A DNA stretch of 64,000 nucleotides, from positions 40,502,501 to 40,566,500 of the forward strand of contig CM053794.1 of assembly GCA_028671895.1 (NCBI GenBank), in the 5' to 3' direction. The notes under the pieces are model-generated. The model was not told the DNA's origin, did not search any database, and was given only the letters and a program-made list of their open reading frames with translations. Below, piece by piece: positions 49,141-60,449 of the stretch. The position numbers and the translations under genes were made by a program. How positions within the stretch are numbered: position 1 is the first letter of the stretch; each line of letters starts with the position of its first letter. Origin of the DNA: Oenanthe sinensis (lineage: Eukaryota; Streptophyta; Magnoliopsida; Apiales; Apiaceae).

Positions 49141-52100
49141 ATGCAGCAGCAGCAACAAGATCAACGGAAGAAAGTGAGTTTTTGATTTGATTAATTACAT
49201 TTTGAGTTGCTTTTTTTGTGTTTGTGTATTGTGATCTTATTTGTTGAGTGAACTGATTCTTGTTTTTGTAATAATTGATAATTGATAAGTAATGTGTGAA
49301 TAGTTTAATTATGGATGGATGAGATATTGGATGTTGTTACCATTCTTGATGGTTATGTGAGATTCGAATTGAACTGTACGAGTCCAAGCTGAATTTATAG
49401 GAGCAATTGTTTGAAGTCTTTGTTGTTCGAGACAAACCGGTTTTTTCTCTTCTTATAGAGGATTATGTTTACGTACATACGAGTTTTTGAGTAATTTTAA
49501 TCTATTTGTTGCCTGATCTTTGGTGTTGATGTTCTACGTAGCAATGTATTGATATAGGATCGGCTCTTTATTGTTGTTTTTATTGTTTTGATATGATTTC
49601 TAGTGTATGCGTGGGTTCTAGGATGGTTAATAAAATTTCAGGGAATACGTTGCCTTTCGGTGCTTTTAAATTTTGTTAACGAGATTACCTCTATATGTGA
49701 TTAGTTGTTTGATGCTTTGAATCTGTTAGTATAGAGATGGAAATGTATGGTTATGTACGTTAAAGCTGAATTTAGATGTATTGATTTGACAATTGAATAC
49801 GGATAAGATGATGATGTACATCTTTCATTCCAAGTTTACATCTTAATGGGAAGTACATATTTACGTGCTTAATCTGGCCTTAACTTGCCTGGGTTCTACG
49901 TTTTCTAGGGCTCCACAGAGGCTGATTTTTTCTCAGAGTATGGTGATGCCAGCCGATACAAGATCTTGGAGGTTATAGGGAAGGGAAGCTATGGTGTTGT
50001 TTGCTCAGCAGTTGATACCCATACTGGTGAGAAAGTGGCAATAAAGAAAATATATAATATATTTGAACATCTCTCTGATGCTGCAAGAATTCTTCGCGAG
50101 ATAAAGCTGCTCAGGCTTCTCCGACATCCTGACATTGTGGAAATTAGGCACATTATGCTACCACCATCTAGAAAGGATTTTAAAGATATTTTTGTGGTTT
50201 TTGAGCTCATGGAGTCGGATCTTCACCAAGTCATTAAAGCCAATGATGATTTGACAAAGGAGCACTATCAGTTCTTCCTTTACCAGTTGCTTCGTGCTCT
50301 CAAATACATCCACACAGGTAGCAATCATATATTTCAATCTGAAAATTAAGCCAAACTTGTAGTATCTGTGTGTTGGATGTTCCGAATAAAGTGTTTATAT
50401 GTGAGAGCAATGTTTTCCTGTGATTTCATTAAGTTTTTCTCTTTAATGTGATTAATCTGATCTATATTACTGCAGCAAATGTCTACCATCGAGATTTAAA
50501 GCCAAAAAATATATTGGCAAATGCGAATTGCAAACTTAAGATTTGTGATTTTGGATTGGCAAGAGTGGCATTTAGTGATACACCCACAACTATTTTTTGG
50601 ACGGTATGTTTAGCATCAGTTATATATGAACATGCAAATTCCATTCTTTCATTAGAGTATTACTTTTACAGTTGTACCATTTTAGAAAATGATAATTGCA
50701 CAGGCAAATTTATATTTTCAAGTAATAATCTTTGTAAAAACCACCTCGCGAAAGAGGACCACGTGAGAACATATATATGGAAATACTGCTCCACCTACAG
50801 GTGTCAGGTGTCTGATCCTTCTTTTTGCAATGGTGTATTTGCAGGATTATGTTGCAACAAGATGGTATAGAGCTCCAGAATTATGCGGGTCTTTTTTCTC
50901 TAAGGTGTGGTTACATACTTTTTATCGTTTATATCATAATTTTCCCCCCAGTTTTGTTGACTGATTTCTGTATCTGTTGCATTGTCTTCTCAAATTAGAA
51001 CTTCAGATATTTATGCATAAATACGCATGTACTTCACTTTGTTGGTATAAAGGTCTACTTTTGTCATCTTGGCAACCGAGTTGTCTGATCTCTTTCTATT
51101 TTCATTAGTTATGTGAGAATTTAAATGGGAAATGAAATTGAAATATGGCTGCCATATAAGATAGAGCAACTGCATATGCAAACCATACACATGTTCCATG
51201 TTTTCTAGAGACATTTATGAACTAAGATATTGATCATAGAATTATACAATTTCATATCTTACTAACTAATGTCTGATACCTGATGATACTTGGAAGCAGT
51301 ATACAGCTGCTATTGATATTTGGAGTATTGGGTGTATTTTTGCGGAGGTTCTAACGGGGAAGCCACTATTTCCTGGGAAAAATGTTGTGCACCAGCTGGA
51401 TCTGATGACGGATTTGCTAGGGTCGCCATCAACGGAGACCATTTCCAGGGTATTATTTGCCCCCTTAATTTGCATTTTTGTATATGCTAAAATTAATGTT
51501 TATCAGCTGGATTCCTGGTCCACTTACTCTGATACTTGTGTATGTTGTGCTTTTGTTCAGGTCCGTAATGAAAAGGCGAGAAGATATCTTACTAGCATGA
51601 GGAAGAAGCAACCTGTTTCCTTCGCACAGAAGTTCCCTAATGCAGATCCTTTAGCACTGAGACTATTAGAAAGACTACTAGCCTTTGATCCAAAAGATCG
51701 GCCAACTGCAGCAGAGGTTTGTTGTAACATACTTGATTTCCATTTCTGATATCAGCCAATTACTACAGTTATTCCGATCTTTTCGCATAGTTAAATAATT
51801 ACTCATCGTTCTAAATCCAATATTTTTTACCAAGTTCAACAATTGTTCATTGTTCTAAATTTTCCAGGCCCTAGCCGATCCATACTTCAAGGGACTTACC
51901 AAAGCAGACAGAGAACCATCATGCCAGCAGATTTCCAAAATGGAATTTGAATTTGAGAGGCGGAGGGTTACAAAGGAAGACATTCGTGAATTAATATTTC
52001 GTGAGATACTTGAGTACCATCCTCAGCTGCTCAAAGATTATCTGAATGGGACTGAAAGAACCAATTTTCTCTATCCAAGGCATGCTGCTTTTAGTTATTT

Positions 52101-53766
52101 CTCCTGAATTACCATATCTTTTATTGTATATGGCGTTTGCTTAAAAAAAACCATAAATAATTGCTAAGATCCAATATACTGGACATGTTGAATCCGTACA
52201 CTATTTATGCAATAATTTTCATCAAGGATTCACGAACTAGGGGTGTAGTTGCTTTTTTCATCTTTTTAATGTAATAATCCTCAGAAGGATTCACTGTTCT
52301 CATGATAGAGCATAGTTACATTTTATATTGATTTAGTGGGTAGTATTTATGGCTTCTAAAATATACATCTGTCTTACTAACTTTAGCTAATTATGTTTGT
52401 ATTTTTTTTTATGTAGCGCGGTAGATCAGTTCAGGAAACAATTTGCGCATCTTGAAGAAAGTAGTGGTAAAAGTGGGCCCGTGATTCCGCTTGAACGAAA
52501 GCATGCGTCCCTTCCTAGGTATGTACATATATCTTCAAGTTTATTTCCTTCAAGCAAATCTCTCTAATTTGAATTATCTAAAAGAATCTCTCTAATTTGT
52601 TTACGAACAAGAAAATTATAATTATGAAGTCGATGAGTTCTTTCAAGTTTAGGATATCTTGATGTCATATTTCTTAATGGTGTCGGGGCTTCTTATTACA
52701 TGCCCACTTTCTGTTAGTACTCTTGTGTTGGTATAGAAAGGTAGTGCTGTAGTGATATGTTCTGGTGTTCTGCTGTAGTGAGAAGGGCACAACTCCACTA
52801 TCAGTATTACTAATATCCAATGTGGAAGATACAAGACAATGGTGCTGTTGTGGAAGAATAAAACAGGAAAGTGATTGGCGTATAAGTTGTGGCAAAATTA
52901 GTTAATGAAGCATCTCCCCTTTTCTTTTTTGTTTTGTTTATATGTGTACTTTCTCGCCACAATTAGGTGCCGATGAAGAAATATACCCCAAACAGCTAGC
53001 AACTCGTGCTTCTCTCTCTCTCTTTTTAATATATATACATACCTTTTGAGTTTTTCCCTAGTGATTGATCATCTATATTTTTAATTGATTTGGGTAGGTC
53101 CACAGTGGTTCATTCCAATGCAATCCCTGCCAAAGAACAGCCAATTGATATGTCATTGAAAAACATGCAACTTACAGAAGCTTCGTACAATAGGCAATTC
53201 AGATCTGGAGACGGAATTCCTGTAAAGACTTCCAGGACCATACAAGCACCAAACAAGATGCCACCAGGTATTCTTAAAGTTTCTGTATATGTAATTATTC
53301 TGTGCTTTACTGCTTTTTAAAAATTGAACATTTGCTAAATGCTTGATTGTTTGTTCTGTAAGCCAAACCAGGAAGAGTTGTGGGACCTCTCCCACCTTAT
53401 GAGAATGGAAATCTCATTGCACAACCATATGACCCTAGAACATTGGTGAGAAACGGAGTCATCCCTCCACCAGCTGTTTTGCCAATTATTCCACCAGCAT
53501 ATTGCTATCGTCAGGATGGCACAGTAAAACAGGAAAGAGTTGTGGAGAGGGAGAGGGAATTGTCTTCACAACCAAAACACATCCCTGAGAGTAGCATATG
53601 TGCAAAACTAGCCCCTGAGATAGCCATAAATATAGACACAAATCCATTTTACATGACGCGAGTAGGACTTCCGAAGATGGAACATGTTGAAGGAAGGATT
53701 GGTGCTGCTGCATCTGCTCACAGAAAAGTTGGGGCTGTTCAGTATGGTATGTCGAGAATGTACTAG
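49141..53766 (+). CDS. MPK20: MAP kinase, TDY class, MPK20-like
   Basis: Ten exons (49141-49173, 49909-50317, 50476-50603, 50845-50904, 51300-51449, 51561-51716, 51868-52079, 52417-52518, 53098-53267, 53363-53766) join in frame to give 607 residues. The kinase domain starts near residue 28, with glycine loop GKGSYG (35-40), lysine 57 in VAIKK, HRD (152-154), DFG and an activation loop TDY (190-192). TDY marks plant group D MAP kinases, which also carry a long C-terminal extension, as here. Length and the segments EYHPQLLKDYLNGTERTNFL and KQFAHLEESSGKSGPVIPLE fit MPK20 best. The family relays phosphorylation signals. Upstream kinases for group D are poorly known. The intron after 52079 starts with GC rather than GT. 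Confidence 0.95.
52080..52416 (+). other. GC-AG intron in the MAP kinase gene
   Basis: Exon 7 ends TATCCAAG and the intron starts GCATGC. It ends at atgtag (52416), and exon 8 resumes with CGCGGTAGAT. Only this junction restores YPSAVDQFRK in frame. GC donors are a known minor class. No nearby GT gives an in-frame product. Confidence 0.8.
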
Positions 53767-55247
53767 TTGAGATGCGGAAAGACCTTGGTAGGTATCCAGT
53801 GTTTCTGTACATTTTTTTTTGTAATTATATGTCCGATTAGATGAACTGCACTTATAATCAATAAAACTAAAATGTGCTGCGATGTTAGACTAGTGTATAT
53901 ACTGTATGGAGCTGCTAATAAGTTCCCTTGCTTTTGTGTTTTTTCCAATTTAAATTTTCCATTTCATTTTTTTAGCATTGTAATCCTTTTAATGGACAGT
54001 TCTAAACCAAAGTTTGGGCCCTAGAACATTTACCTGTATTACAAATTTTTAATATATACGTCATTTACTTGGTTTAGTGATGTTTGTCATACGGTAGGAA
54101 AATTGTTTGACATATCATATTGTTGTAGGAGAATTTACTTCTGACAATAATATATAATAGTAATAGTTTAACAATAATGTTAGTATTAAAAAAACTCAAG
54201 AGAAAGTGATGTGAATATATTTGTTGTTATGTATTACTGTATGACTGTGTGTGGTAGTATTCGAAAGAAACAGGAGGGGTTTGGTAGCTGTGGTGATAGG
54301 ATTCCCAAATGCCCAACACTCCAAAATCTCACTTTCTCTCTCTCCCACACACACCCCCACTAAAATCCACATCACGCAAACCACCGACTGGTTTCCTTCT
54401 TGGGAACATCACCCTCGTTATATATATGATGAATATATATGTATCTATATAAAATTTAAGTGCTACTGAAAAAAATATATATTTAAAAAAATACAGAAAA
54501 TCCATAGCCATAGCCATCAGCTCTACTGTTACCATTCCTTTTTTCTTCCACCATCAATGGATCGTGGTGTGGGGCTCTATGTAGGATCCCTCCAGATTAA
54601 CATGCACATGGCTGTCAATATTTGACACTCATGGAGTATTATGATACACTCGCCTCATATTTTTATTATAAGTTACTGTACATGTTTAAACTTTCCATAT
54701 GTTGTTTAATTTATACATAGATGGATCATTTAATATATTTTCTACTTCTAATAAAAAAATTAGGAAATATTGTATAAGAAATAAAATTTTGCTTTATTAC
54801 CTTCCACCATAACTGAAAATTAAATTGATAGTAGTATCATGCGCCCATGATCGTATGGTACTATATTTACCTAATAAATAGAAAATAAGGTGTTTTCTCA
54901 CATGTGCCAGCAAATTACTACAAATTACATTATCTGTCATTATCAGCATTATTACTTGCGTCCATAAAAGACATGGCAAGTATTTTAGGGAATCAATTTT
55001 TTTTTTAGAAATAATAATTATCATGCCTATATTATACATTACTACAGTTATATATCATATATGTGAAGCCACTAGTCCTCTCCCATTTCACCATTTTGAT
55101 TTGTGGGCTTGTTGTTTATTTTATAATGAATCTTTTGCTAAAAAGTTGATATTGTACAAAAATATCTTTTTCCCCAATTAATTTGTTATGTTTTTTAATT
55201 CTTATTATACATTGTATGTACTGCAAGTATTAAATTATTATATTATA

Positions 55248-55805
55248 CTAGCTTATGTCCCGTGTGTTAAACAGTATAAGTGTTGCAGAAGGGAGTTGAA
55301 TGCAAATTGATATTTTATTATTTTTCTTGCTAACAACAAACAAGAAGTAATAATATCAAGTGACAAATGCAAACAACAGTAAGCAAGTAAATGAAGAAAA
55401 ATGTTTAACTTTAAAAATTAATTTTATTAATTTTTGTTTTATGATTTAAATTTTTTTTATTTGTATAATAATAGTTTAAACTTTTTTTGTTTTTAATAAT
55501 AATTTAAACTTTATTTAATATTATATGTATATATTTTTATATAATTTATTTGTATTTATACTTTAATAAGATAATGTTTGTCTGTTTTGTAGATGTATTT
55601 TAGTTAGGAGATTAATGTGATATATTTTAGTTTAGAGATTAGTGTGACATGTATTTTAGTTAGGATATTAATATTTTAGATTTTATTAAAATTGAATGGT
55701 TATGATCGTTTATATGGTTCACCTAAAATTGAACGATTATGGTATTTTTTAGGGTTCATCTCACTGTCTAAAAAAAAAGTTGTTTAATTTAGTTATAATA
55801 ATACA
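55248..55805 (-). mobile_element. Helitron-like element, non-autonomous
   Basis: On the minus strand the terminus reads cacacgggacataagCTAG followed by host T, as expected for a Helitron 3' end. The opposite end (near 55790-55805) resembles the TCTATAC ends of its relatives, but has diverged. Internal blocks (tatggttcacctaaaattga, gatgtattttagttaggaga) match the copy at 44417-44936. Confidence 0.6.
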
Positions 55806-56300
55806 GTTCATATATTTCTAAACGCACATTATCTTGAAATATTGCCTACTCCTCTTAATGATCTCGACTGATTTTACTTTTTTTCCATATTAGATCATGT
55901 TTAGCCTTTGCATTCCAGCTTAGAGTTAGACGTATATTAAAAAAGGAATTGGTCCCCACATACTATGGTTGGACAACTATCTATTCGCATTTTTTTTATG
56001 CGGATATGAAAAAATTCTAGCCAGCCCTCCAGAAATGCGGATAAATAACATGACTCCATGAATTCATAAAAAATTCACATGTTAACGTTATCCATGGAAA
56101 TAAAACACGAATAAATAGTTCAAACAATCGATTATCAAGGAACAGGACATACAGGAAAAAAATAGTGAGGTAATATAATACACTAGTAGGATCAGTAGTA
56201 TTTGACATTTGACATTTAACATAATAAAGTAATGAACGCGAGGATGTGAGCTGTATAGAATAACCGTACAACTATTGGCATCCATAACACATGAAACAAT

Positions 56301-56529
56301 GGGGGTGTTTGGGGTTCCTTAAACTTAAAATAAGTAGTTTATTTTATTTTTATTTTTTACATATTTTCATATTTTTTTTAAAGATAAATATTTGTTTTAG
56401 AATTTTAAAATCAAATATGAACTTACTTTTTTCTGAAAATAAGGACTTATTTCTGGAAAGTACATACATCCCAATTTTTTCTGGAAATAAGCCATTATTT
56501 CCATAATTTAAGTTTGGCCAAACGGCCCC
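56301..56529. mobile_element. PIF/Harbinger-type MITE, 229 bases
   Basis: The ends GGGGGTGTTTGG and CCAAACGGCCCC are imperfect inverted repeats that continue as AAACTTAAA on both sides. AAT flanks each end (56298-56300 and 56530-56532), fitting a 3-base target duplication. Internal motifs (aaataaggacttatttctgg) recur in the degraded copy at 17130-17350. Confidence 0.65.
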
Positions 56530-57625
56530 AATATATTGAGCAATTATAAGTCATTCCATTCCATTTTCCATGTTATTTTTAAAAAAATATGTATATTGAA
56601 AAATTTTAATATAAAAATTATTTTACATTTATTTTTATATTAATTACATTGATTGAAACCGTTTCAATGCATAATTTGAATTAACTACCAATATCAGTAT
56701 CAATGTTTTAGTCAAAAGATTATTTTAAAAATTGCATTGAAAAGATATAGTGAACATGTATTATGAGACAAATTTTTTCCTCAAAAGTGATTACTAATTT
56801 GAGACGGAGGGAGTAATTTATAGTCTTGTCCATTCAAATGTGGGGTATAAATTTTAAGAAAAAAAAGAAAAAACACGTACAAAATAGTGGAATTTATTAA
56901 AATTTATATAGTGGAATTTACAAGTACATGTACTATGTAGTTAACAACGTGCACACTAGTTTTTTTTAAAGCACTGTTGGAGTATATTATATATTATCTA
57001 ACAAAAAGTCAAAAATACGCGAATAAAGAGGCATAACATTTGATGTTTTTTTTTAACAATGAATAGTTTCATACGTAAATATACTACCTAAGCTGTGGCT
57101 TGGTATTTACATATATAGAATTTAGATAGTGTAGCAACTAGCAACAAATAAAATACAGTAATGTACTGCAACAACAACCAATATTAAATGTTAAGAAGAA
57201 TTATAGAGCAGTTACCGTTTAAACGCTCGTGACGTTTGTTTAACCATTGCAGCTGACGTTTGCTCCTGTTTTAATCTTTAGTTGTTATTTTTCTTATCAA
57301 AAAATTATGAAGGTGCGAGTCAAGGTCCGTAAGAATGGAGTGGCCGTCTAAATTTGAAACTTTCACTGTCATAACAAAGGAAATAGTAGAACACTGATTA
57401 AATTTTTGTATAAATAAAAAAAAGAATAAAGTTACTATTGTCTTAAATACCCTGAAAAAGTCCTAATAAAAAAAAGAGGATGGAGCATTTTAAAAGACGC
57501 AGAAAATATAAATACCACTATACCAGGGTTTTGTTTCATACTTGGTACAATGACCAAGTTCATCTCTCGAAAATGGTACAGGAGTTCAAAATCTTTCATT
57601 GATGGTATAGCTAATTACCAAAAAT

Positions 57626-58750
57626 GACGAACATAACTGGATATATTGATTACATTAAAAATAAGAAGTGTAAACATGTACGCCATAGCAAGTGGCGAAC
57701 ACTACACAGATCGTAAAAGTTGTGTTCGTTATAGCACATTGCGAACAGTAAGCTAATTTTTTTATTTTTTCTTAATGTGTATACATTCTCCACTGACGAA
57801 CAGTAAAGAAGTATAAAGTACTCTGTTTGGAATCTCAAATGGCGAACACAGCTGGGCAGCATACGACGTTGTTTTAATAGAGGGTTTTAAAACCTAAAAT
57901 ATATTAACAATTATATTTTTAGAATTAAAAAATAAAATATATGTTTTAAATAAATTTTTGAATATAAAAATTTAATATCAAAAAAAAAATTGACGTACAC
58001 AGCAGGCTAGAAGTGTTGAGATTCATGTGTTTTTATGCCTTTTAGCTCTACTACTCCCACGGCGAACAGTCAATGTAGTTTATACACATTGTATGCGGAC
58101 TCCCATGACGAACCTATATATAAAAAAATGTGTACCCTTTCGTCCGCGGCGAACACACCAAAAAAATCATTAAACAAAACAATATCGGTAATGTTTTAAC
58201 CTAATTTGATTAATCCAGCCGCACACATCTCACTCCCTCACATCATCTCAAACTACTTGATATAATTGTGATTAATGTTTATATATTCTTTTCATATAAT
58301 TAATTTCATTGATATGCCTTGAAGAACATGTAAGCTCAATTAGTGTAACTAAATCAGTATAAATTCTCAGTATCATCTTAATTAGTGGATAATCAATATT
58401 TTGATTAGTGAATTACTAGTAGGTTAGTTAATAAACCGAGGGGCTTAATTTATAAGTTGATTAAATTTATAAAATATAAATAGTTTCCTTGTTCGATAAT
58501 ATATAAATATATAAAAATCTAAATATTTTTTATAATGTATTTTTTAAAATAAATATAATAATAAAAATTATATTTTTCGAATATAAATATATAAAAATAT
58601 TATTAAAAATTATATTTTGAAATAAAAATATGTAAAATCTAAATATTTTTTTAAAATAAGGTTAGATAAGATTTGATGATTTAGGATGGCGAACAATGAA
58701 TAACTTCAATTTACAAATCTAAGCTGTGTTTACCTCTTGCAACGGCGAAT
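57626..58750 (+). repeat. Cluster of GCGAAC-like motifs
   Basis: GGCGAAC, GACGAAC, TGCGAAC or GGCGAAT occur at 57626, 57694, 57740, 57795, 57841, 58061, 58107, 58148, 58688 and 58744, all on the + strand. Within the groups the spacings are 68, 46, 55, 46, then 46, 41, then 56. The sequence between them is not clearly alike. This may be a degraded tandem array. Its function is unknown. Confidence 0.5.
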
Positions 58751-59948
58751 ACAACTAATTTACAAAATCTCCGTTTTTCATTTGACGTGACGGACACAAC
58801 CTTTTTTTTAATATGTTTGTCATTATAAACGTAATACACCATAAATATATTCTCATATATGACTTCATTTCTTTTTTATTGTGTTAGTAAAAAATGAGAG
58901 TAAGATATATCATTATTAAAATAACTTGAATGTCTGTTCTATTTTTAAAAGATGAACATGGTCCTCTGCCATCGTTGAAACGGAGCCCTATACCAGTAGT
59001 AGAAGAAAATATATAGGTGTCCGTAGATAGAGAGACAATGTAGCAGTAAGTAATAATGTACTTATAAATAGGACGGGGGGAAGCACATGGGGGGTGTTAG
59101 GTTCAAGAAAATCATGTGATTGCATGTGCATTTTCCGTTTGTTTTTATAAGAGTGGCACCCACTTTTTCCCACTATCTCTTGCTCTCTGCCCTGCACTCC
59201 CCACCATTCACCCTTCCCTTGCATCCTCCCACACTTGATCTTCCTCCTTCCTCGTTATTACAGCCAAGCCGCGTGGGGTCCAAGAGCAAGTTCAATCGTT
59301 TCCTTGAATGAGTTCCTCGAATAGGAAATATGAACGAAAATACCACTCCAACATTATTTTCGTAATTTTTTAAATTATTCGAATATTTTAAATTTTATTA
59401 GTCATGTACTATCAATAGGTATCCACTAGTCATTCTCTATTTTATTTATATGAATAAAATATTCACTTTTCTTCTTTTTTCCTTCTTTTTTTCTCATTTA
59501 TCTCATTGTTAGATTCAAATTTATTATAATAGTAATAATGAGGAATAAGAATAAAATTTGTTGTTGGAATTGACACTAAAATTAGTATTTTTAAATTACT
59601 CGGAGCCACTATTTTATAATATTTATAGGGAATAAGATATGATATTGTTAGACTTCGCTAACCCTACACTTATTCCGATCAATCCCAACGTTGGCAATTA
59701 AATTTCTATAAAATAATAAATCATTTCTTAATAAAATTCGAACTTGACTTGTTTAATGAAATTTTATTCATGTTTGATAACTTAATTACAGCGTGTTTGT
59801 TGCAATAAAAAGTGAAACTAGGGAAATAAAAGTGGATGACAAGATGAGTTGGAAGCACATGGTAGAGAGCGAGTTGGAAAGGGCAGTAGAAAAATCACCA
59901 CTTGTTTCACCGATACATATAGACTAGTCGTATGTATGTATGTATGTA

Positions 59949-59958
59949 TTTATAAATA
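59949..59958 (+). promoter_or_regulatory. Candidate TATA box of the PAR1-like gene
   Basis: The stretch tttataaata follows a short (GTAT)n run and lies 126-135 bases before the ATG at 60084. The leader between them is C/T-rich, as in many plant genes. Confidence 0.45.
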
Positions 59959-60083
59959 TCACTAGTATTTATTCAGGGGGATTGGGAATCAAAATATATA
60001 ATAATACTAACCCCACACCCTCCTTCCTTCTCTCGTTTGTACTCTTGTTTCATCCTCCCCTCTCGTTCACTAATAACACCATC

Positions 60084-60449
60084 ATGAAAAATATCAGCAG
60101 TGGGTTGGCAAATGCCAAGGCTTTGAACCACTCATCATCTCTGGCTACAAGGGCATTGGCCCCTGTGCCTCACGACATCAACCTCAAAAGAAAAAGAGAC
60201 GAAAGCTTAGTTGACAGTACTACTGAGGGTGATGATGAAGATGATGAAGAGTGTAAAGAAGAGGTGGAAAAGAAGATAGTTGAGTTACAGAAAATAGTGC
60301 CAGGAGGGGAGTCCCTTGAAAATGTAGACAATCTTTTTGAAGAAACTGCTGGTTACATTTTGGATTTGCAAAACCAAATCAAAGGTCTCAGAGTACTTGC
60401 TTCTTTTTTTGAATTACTTGACAAGCAAAAATCCAAGCTTGGAGGCTGA
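60084..60449 (+). CDS. PAR1: PAR1/PAR2-like atypical HLH regulator
   Basis: This intronless gene encodes 121 residues, close to the roughly 118 of Arabidopsis PAR1. The N-terminal half is followed by a short basic patch (NLKRKRDE) and an acidic run (GDDEDDEECKEE). A helix-loop-helix lies at about residues 60-105 (KKIVELQKIVPGGESLENVD, then LFEETAGYILDLQNQIKGLR). The residues that contact DNA in true bHLH proteins are absent. PAR1 and PAR2 are shade-induced nuclear cofactors that dimerise with PIF-type bHLH factors and block their DNA binding, so restraining elongation. This role is inferred from the family. The start is the first ATG after the C/T-rich leader. An in-frame extension upstream to 59940 starts inside the promoter and is ignored. 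Confidence 0.92.
   Translation: MKNISSGLANAKALNHSSSLATRALAPVPHDINLKRKRDESLVDSTTEGDDEDDEECKEEVEKKIVELQKIVPGGESLENVDNLFEETAGYILDLQNQIKGLRVLASFFELLDKQKSKLGG

Larger units (their letters stand above)
53767..60083. other. Large intergenic region between MAP kinase and PAR1-like genes
   Basis: About 6.3 kb hold the MAP kinase 3' UTR, a Helitron-like copy (55248-55805), a Harbinger-type MITE (56301-56529), a Stowaway-like end near 56790-56815 (gagacggagggagtaa), a cluster of GCGAAC-like motifs (57626-58750) and the PAR1-like promoter. No coding gene was recognised. Confidence 0.6.

Noticed and set aside
57626..58750. GCGAAC motif cluster as a CRISPR-like array
   Set aside because: The motif is only 6-7 bases, spacings vary, and this is plant nuclear DNA. 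There are no long identical repeats.
59120..59311. 63-codon frame in C/T-rich DNA upstream of the PAR1-like gene
   Set aside because: Proline/leucine-rich low-complexity translation typical of promoter DNA, with no family match.
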